This document shows positions 59,786 through 64,000 of a stretch of DNA of 64,000 nucleotides, one piece after another. Within the stretch, counting starts at the first letter, position 1. Each line of letters starts with the position of its first letter. The position numbers and the translations under genes were made by a program. The notes beneath the pieces are model-generated. The model searched no databases, had not been told where the DNA came from, and was given only the letters and a program-made list of their open reading frames with translations. This DNA is from Paramecium sonneborni (Eukaryota > Ciliophora > Oligohymenophorea > Peniculida > Parameciidae): contig CAJJDN010000029.1 of the NCBI GenBank assembly GCA_905182985.1, positions 416,470-480,469 of the forward strand, in the 5' to 3' direction.

Positions 59786-60773
59786 ATGAGTCAAAGGCTT
59801 GAGTTGCTCTAAAAATAGATGCCTAGCTTCTAATATACCGTTGATGGAGGGATTTTAACAAAAGAAGAAAGATAATTTTATGAGGAAAACGGTTTCTTAG
59901 TGGTTAGATAAATGTTCTCACCTGAAGAAATCAAAGAGTGGACTTAAAGATTCAAAGATTATGCAGATGGATAATTAGAACGCAAATACGGAATGTAAGT
60001 CGTAAGAGACATTTCATTGGTGAAAAGAGGGGGAGGAAAATAATGGGGAGAAGAAGCTATAACAAAAATATAGGACTGGTAAGAGGATGAAATATTATTC
60101 AAATTTTGCTAAAATCAAAAAGTTATCTAATATCTTAAGAGTCTCTGTGGACCTGATATTAAATCTGTTCACACAATGTTCATTAACAAACCACCAAATA
60201 TGGGAAAGACTTCAAGACATCCAATTCACTAGGATCAAGTATATTTTCCATTTGGTCCAGCAGATAGAATAGCGGCCGGTTGGGCAGCTCTTGAAGATGC
60301 CAATAGAGAAAATGGATGTTTAGTTGTTTATCCTGGTACTCACAAAGGTAATTATGCTTCTGTATCATTAGTTGGTCCTGTTGAACATTGTTATCCTGAT
60401 TGGAAAGAAGGAGTTAATAAAGCTTATTGGGGAGTTAAGGATATGCCTCCTGAATCTGCTCCAAAAATTCACTTAGAAATGAAAGCTGGAGATATAGTTT
60501 TCTTTCATCCATATCTCTTTCACGGATCAGGAGAAAATAGAGTATTTTATATAAAATAAACTTTAGTCAAGCAGTTTTAGAAAGTCAATTTGTTGTCATT
60601 TTGCATCTGCAAATTGCCAATACCATGATATAAAGGGAACTTTTCATGAAAATTTGGCAAATGACATCCTGGCATATGCTTCAAAGAAATTCGGCCATGC
60701 TGTCAATTACTTAGATATTTGGAGATTTAAATGCAGATTGGTATAAGGTAAACCTGATCCACTAGGATTGTGA
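59786..60773 (+). CDS. Phytanoyl-CoA dioxygenase (PhyH) family
   Basis: An iron(II)/2-oxoglutarate oxygenase; in animals PHYH alpha-hydroxylates phytanoyl-CoA in peroxisomes. One 25-nt intron (60542-60566) leaves 320 residues. Marks: [18 protein letters not shown] at the N-terminus, the iron ligands His and Asp in [31 protein letters not shown] with PGTHKG, then the distal His and 2-oxoglutarate Arg region [13 protein letters not shown]. The protein matches typical PHYHD1/PHYH length. The substrate is not certain. Confidence 0.92.
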
Positions 60774-61621
60774 TAAAACTATTATAATCCAATATATATT
60801 TAATTTAATATTTCAGTCTTGATATTATTTATAAATATTGTAATCATATTTATGAATGCTATTAAGTTAAAAGAAAAAAGTCTTATGAATAATTTAAATA
60901 CCCCCAAATACAATGAGTTACGGCTAAACAATAATAAAACTTACAGATTACTATTCACTAGAATTGAAAACATAGATAGTAATAATTTACAGAAAAAAAT
61001 TAATTAAATTAATTTTATTTTTTTACAACAACTGCTCAAGAATAATATTATAATATTTTTTATATATATGTTACAATCATTTAGATATTTTATGCTAAAT
61101 AATATTAACTATTGAATCGAATTAAGAATATTTTATTATTAAAATTGAAAAAACTTTTTAATATAATCTTTCCTAAGAATATTGATAGGGATTGTTGTAA
61201 TCTATTAATTATAGAAGTTTTTAGACATGTAAATTGATTAATCAGAAAATAAACTAGATTTTTATATTATCTATGAGTTAATAATTATGAGTGATTCAAT
61301 AAATCTCGATAATTTCACTAGTTACAATAATTTAGATAGTTAATTGTATTTCTACTTTAAAATTTCTAATAATTTTTATTATTATATTAAATATTAATAT
61401 GTAATTGAAAAAAATTTTAAGATTGGGGATTTCAAAAGGCCTGAATTTTGAGCTAATTTGTTTTTTACCTTATGGCCTTTTGATTGGGAAAGACAAAAGG
61501 TTAGCAATAGCCTTCTGGGCTTTATTAATATTTGAGTTTTGCATTTGAGAAATAAATATATTATGATTAGAATTATCATATTTTAAAAATAAATTATACA
61601 TATATATTAATTAACATCAGT
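60774..61621. other. Intergenic region with a possible hairpin RNA
   Basis: Mostly A/T-rich without a gene. Around 61400-61550 base composition is less skewed and a perfect 10-bp inverted repeat (tcaaaaggcc / ggccttttga) could fold with a loop of about 30 nt. It could be a small RNA gene or a terminator-like structure; nothing more can be said from sequence. Confidence 0.3.
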
Positions 61622-62650
61622 ATGATTGAATAGATTGAGGGTATAAATATAGCATTGGAAGGATGTTTTCATTGGCATTTCAATGAAATTTTTGAGACTA
61701 TTAGAGAAATTGAAAAATTAAAAAAAAATAAAAATTGATTTGCTTTTAGTATCTGAAGTTGTAAAAACTTAAAGAATTTAATATAATATGTTCAATATGG
61801 CTTGTCCTGTAAAATAGTTGAAAATGAGAACATTCAATAAACAGTATGAAGGAAAAGAGAAGCCCCTTGTTTAAAAATATTTATCGGGGGTAATCATGAA
61901 ACTTCAAACTATTTGAGAGATATGTAAATATATATTTTTAATATATTTAGGTATTTTGGAGGATGAATAGCTCTAAATATTTATTATCTTAGAGATACTA
62001 TATCATATAAATTAAAAAAGATAATTGGGAAGAAGTTCAGGAATATTTAAAATTTTTGATTTCATAAATCCAAAATTAGCCATTTCCATATACAAGTGAA
62101 AAATTGAGTAATATTTATCATTCAAAATAAGTTGATCTATTTAAATTAAGTCTTTATGAAGGGAAAGTAAATATCTTTTAATACCACGATTGACCTTAAC
62201 GTAAAACTAATAATAAATATAAGAGATATACTAATTTGGATCTACAAAAGAATTACTAAAAAGAAATAAAATTTTGAACCAGATATAAAATCAGGCAGCC
62301 TTGGAAGACAGGCTCACAATTATATATTAGAAAGATTGTAACCAAACTTTTGGTTTATTGTTCACATGCATGTTAAATTTGAAGGATTTGTGAAATACAA
62401 AAGTAGAAAGTAAACCAAGCACTAAAATCATAAAATACATGAAGTTTTAGTATCATTAGATAAATGAATTCCAGTAAGAGACTTTTTATAAGTTTTTACA
62501 TACTCTAATTAAAGACAAGAGTTATATGAATAGTTTGCTTAGAATAATGAGTCAATTAAGTTATTTTATGATTCTGGGGGCTTTCATTAGTCTAAACTGC
62601 ATTTAAATTATTAACAATACTGGATAATATGCCTAAATTATTGAGTATAT
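61622..62650 (+). pseudogene. Decayed lariat-debranching enzyme (DBR1) copy
   Basis: DBR1 is the metallophosphatase that opens intron lariats. Homology is plain: IALEGCFHWHFNEIFETI, MACPVKQLKMRTF, FIGGNHETSNYLRDM, IALNIYYLRD, PYTSEKLSNIYHSKQ, ERLQPNFWFIVHMHVKFEG, and IPVRDFLQV. It is broken several times: frame changes at A-runs near 61730 and 61875, and TGA at 61964, 62191 and 62465 exactly where other DBR1 have Trp (GGW), Trp (HDWP) and Cys (DKC). The metal-binding CGDF motif is also changed (LLVSEVV). A 27-nt intron (61924-61950) survives. Downstream to about 63200 only degraded frames remain. Confidence 0.75.
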
Positions 62651-63221
62651 AGATTAAGTATATTTTAAGATTATAAAATTATCAAAAAAGATAAATATAA
62701 AGAGTTCCTAAAAGAAGAAGCATGAAGAGATGAAAATTCTTGGATATCATAATATGTTAATTTCTAATAATTTTGAAATAACATCGTCTTCATATACAAA
62801 TAAGACACTTTAAACCCCAAAGGGTTCTATTAAATAATTAAATGAAAAATTATCTAAAATTAGTTAATGAATCAAGATAAAAATCAAACGGTTTGATTTT
62901 TTATGAACCAGATCAACCTTGAATTATTGGAAAATTTGTGCCTCCAGATTTTCTACAAAAGAAAATAGTTAAAAAATTTAAAACAGATTTTATAATTGCA
63001 AGTTCTTTAACAACAATAATTAAAAGAACCTTCTCCAAAAAATGATGAGTTAAATATTTAAGACTTTACATTTTTATAATGAAATTTATATTAATAATAA
63101 TAACTAAATTTAGTTAATCAATTAAAATGTAATAAAGAAATCTAAAATACTGAATTATATTGCGTATTAAATTGACTACATATAGTTATCGTTTAAATAA
63201 ATTACAAATAATAAATTACTT
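62651..63221. other. Degraded region after the DBR1 relic
   Basis: Short protein-like fragments without starts are interspersed with TGA codons. They may be the decayed C-terminus of the DBR1 copy. No gene is called. Confidence 0.3.
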
Positions 63222-64000
63222 ATGATTTCACTAGTCGAATTAACTGAGCATAAAGCAACAAGGTCACATTCTCAATACAAATTAAATTTAATAGATTTCG
63301 ACGACTTTGCCTACAATTTAAATAAAACTATCCATAACTTTTAAAAATAATAAGTTGGAAAACACTATGATAAATTATCTAAATTTAGAAAATCAAAGAG
63401 TGTTTTAAAAGTTCAGCTTCAAAAAAATAATCCATCCATTTATAAAACTTTTAATAGAAATGCTCCTGGGTTTGATGAAAATGAAACCAAAGAATTATTA
63501 GACCTTATCTTACAATTAGAATACTTATTTGTCCAATATAATAAATACTTTCCAGATCACAGTAACCCTCTTTTATTGAATAATTATCTAAACTGTTTGA
63601 GTTTAAACAAAGAAAGTATGAATTTTAAATAATTTATAGAATTTTTTGATAATTACAATCAAACTATTTCTGAAACTCTTTAAATGTCAATTCTAAGAAA
63701 TTCTCAATAAAGAATTGTGGATGATATAACTGACGAAAACCTCATTAAGTTTTTGATCAATGAAATAAATAGGAGAAATAAATATGAAAAAAATTTAGAT
63801 CTAATTAGAAGTGATTAAACTAAATTTAATAAACTTACCCAAAATTATGAATTATATAGAAAAACTAAATAGTTAGAACAAACTCAATCAAATCTTTTGG
63901 TAGCATCTATGAAACTTATATTTTTAAATGTAATATTTAATTCTATTAAATAGGACTAAAATTAATGGGTTAATGTTCGATTACCTTTGATTGAAAAAAA
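63222..64000 (+). CDS. Helical/coiled-coil protein, truncated by window end
   Basis: An ATG at 63222 opens a frame that runs to the window edge (about 259 codons). It begins MISLVELTEHKATRSHS, then LIDFDDFAYNLNKTI, FQKQQVGKHYDKLSKF, an internal RNAPGFDENETKELLDLIL, and repeating helices with Q/N/K (NEINRRNKYEKNLDLI). No domain is recognised. The rest lies outside. Confidence 0.6.

Noticed and set aside
1..64000. tRNA, rRNA, CRISPR, telomere repeats or prokaryotic operon signals
   Set aside because: None were recognised on either strand; the genome is eukaryotic with ciliate code, so ribosome binding sites and operators do not apply.

Overview
The window reads as macronuclear DNA of a ciliate, most likely Paramecium or a close relative. 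TAA and TAG run through every convincing reading frame as glutamine codons, and only TGA ends genes. Introns are tiny (about 19-40 nt, mostly 22-29, GT..AG). Genes are packed on both strands with short AT-rich spacers. A giant intronless cysteine-rich gene looks like a Paramecium surface (immobilization) antigen. No bacterial features, tRNA, rRNA, CRISPR or telomere repeats were recognised. Standard-code ORFs are almost all fragments or shadows, so the genes below were read with the ciliate code (TAA/TAG = Q). Where I list introns, the coding length left after removing them is divisible by three unless stated.

Layout. 0-9 kb: small unknown gene, PP2C phosphatase, S28 serine peptidase, Q-rich protein, multi-pass membrane protein, MORN-repeat protein, tail-anchored protein, a broken secreted-protein gene and a protein kinase. 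9.3-15.9 kb: the surface antigen on the minus strand, then 1.5 kb of apparently empty DNA. 17-27 kb: NatC acetyltransferase NAA30, a 7TM receptor-like protein, a RING-H2 membrane protein, a cilia-type coiled-coil gene with frame breaks, ribosomal protein eL21, V-ATPase subunit B, Notchless (NLE1) and BCCIP/BCP1. 27-37 kb: hybrid histidine kinase, LC8 dynein light chain, coiled-coil protein, SF-assemblin, MFS transporter, a small PIP-box protein and a C2H2 zinc-finger protein. 37-47 kb: an internally duplicated protein, a MGSSC-type protein, copine, a SAPS (PP6 regulatory) protein with a TAA-encoded polyQ tract, and RNase H2 subunit C. 47-64 kb: a C-terminal-motor kinesin with no visible P-loop, two unknown proteins, a hormone-sensitive lipase homologue, a CK1 kinase, further unknown genes, a phytanoyl-CoA dioxygenase, a decayed lariat-debranching enzyme (DBR1) copy and a coiled-coil gene cut by the window end.

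The genes do not form an operon-like system. They are a mix of housekeeping functions (ribosome and ribosome assembly: eL21, NLE1, BCP1; V-ATPase; NAA30; RNase H2), cilia/cytoskeleton (MORN, LC8, SF-assemblin, TPH-like coiled coil, kinesin) and signalling (PP2C, histidine kinase, two protein kinases, copine, 7TM). The most unusual content is: frame-internal TGA codons, several where tryptophan or cysteine is expected; repeated one-base frame breaks at A-runs; the DBR1 relic; the kinesin with a decayed nucleotide site; a GC-AG 26-nt intron in NAA30; and a perfect PIP-box in a small orphan protein. Some frame breaks may be sequence errors, and I cannot tell without raw reads.
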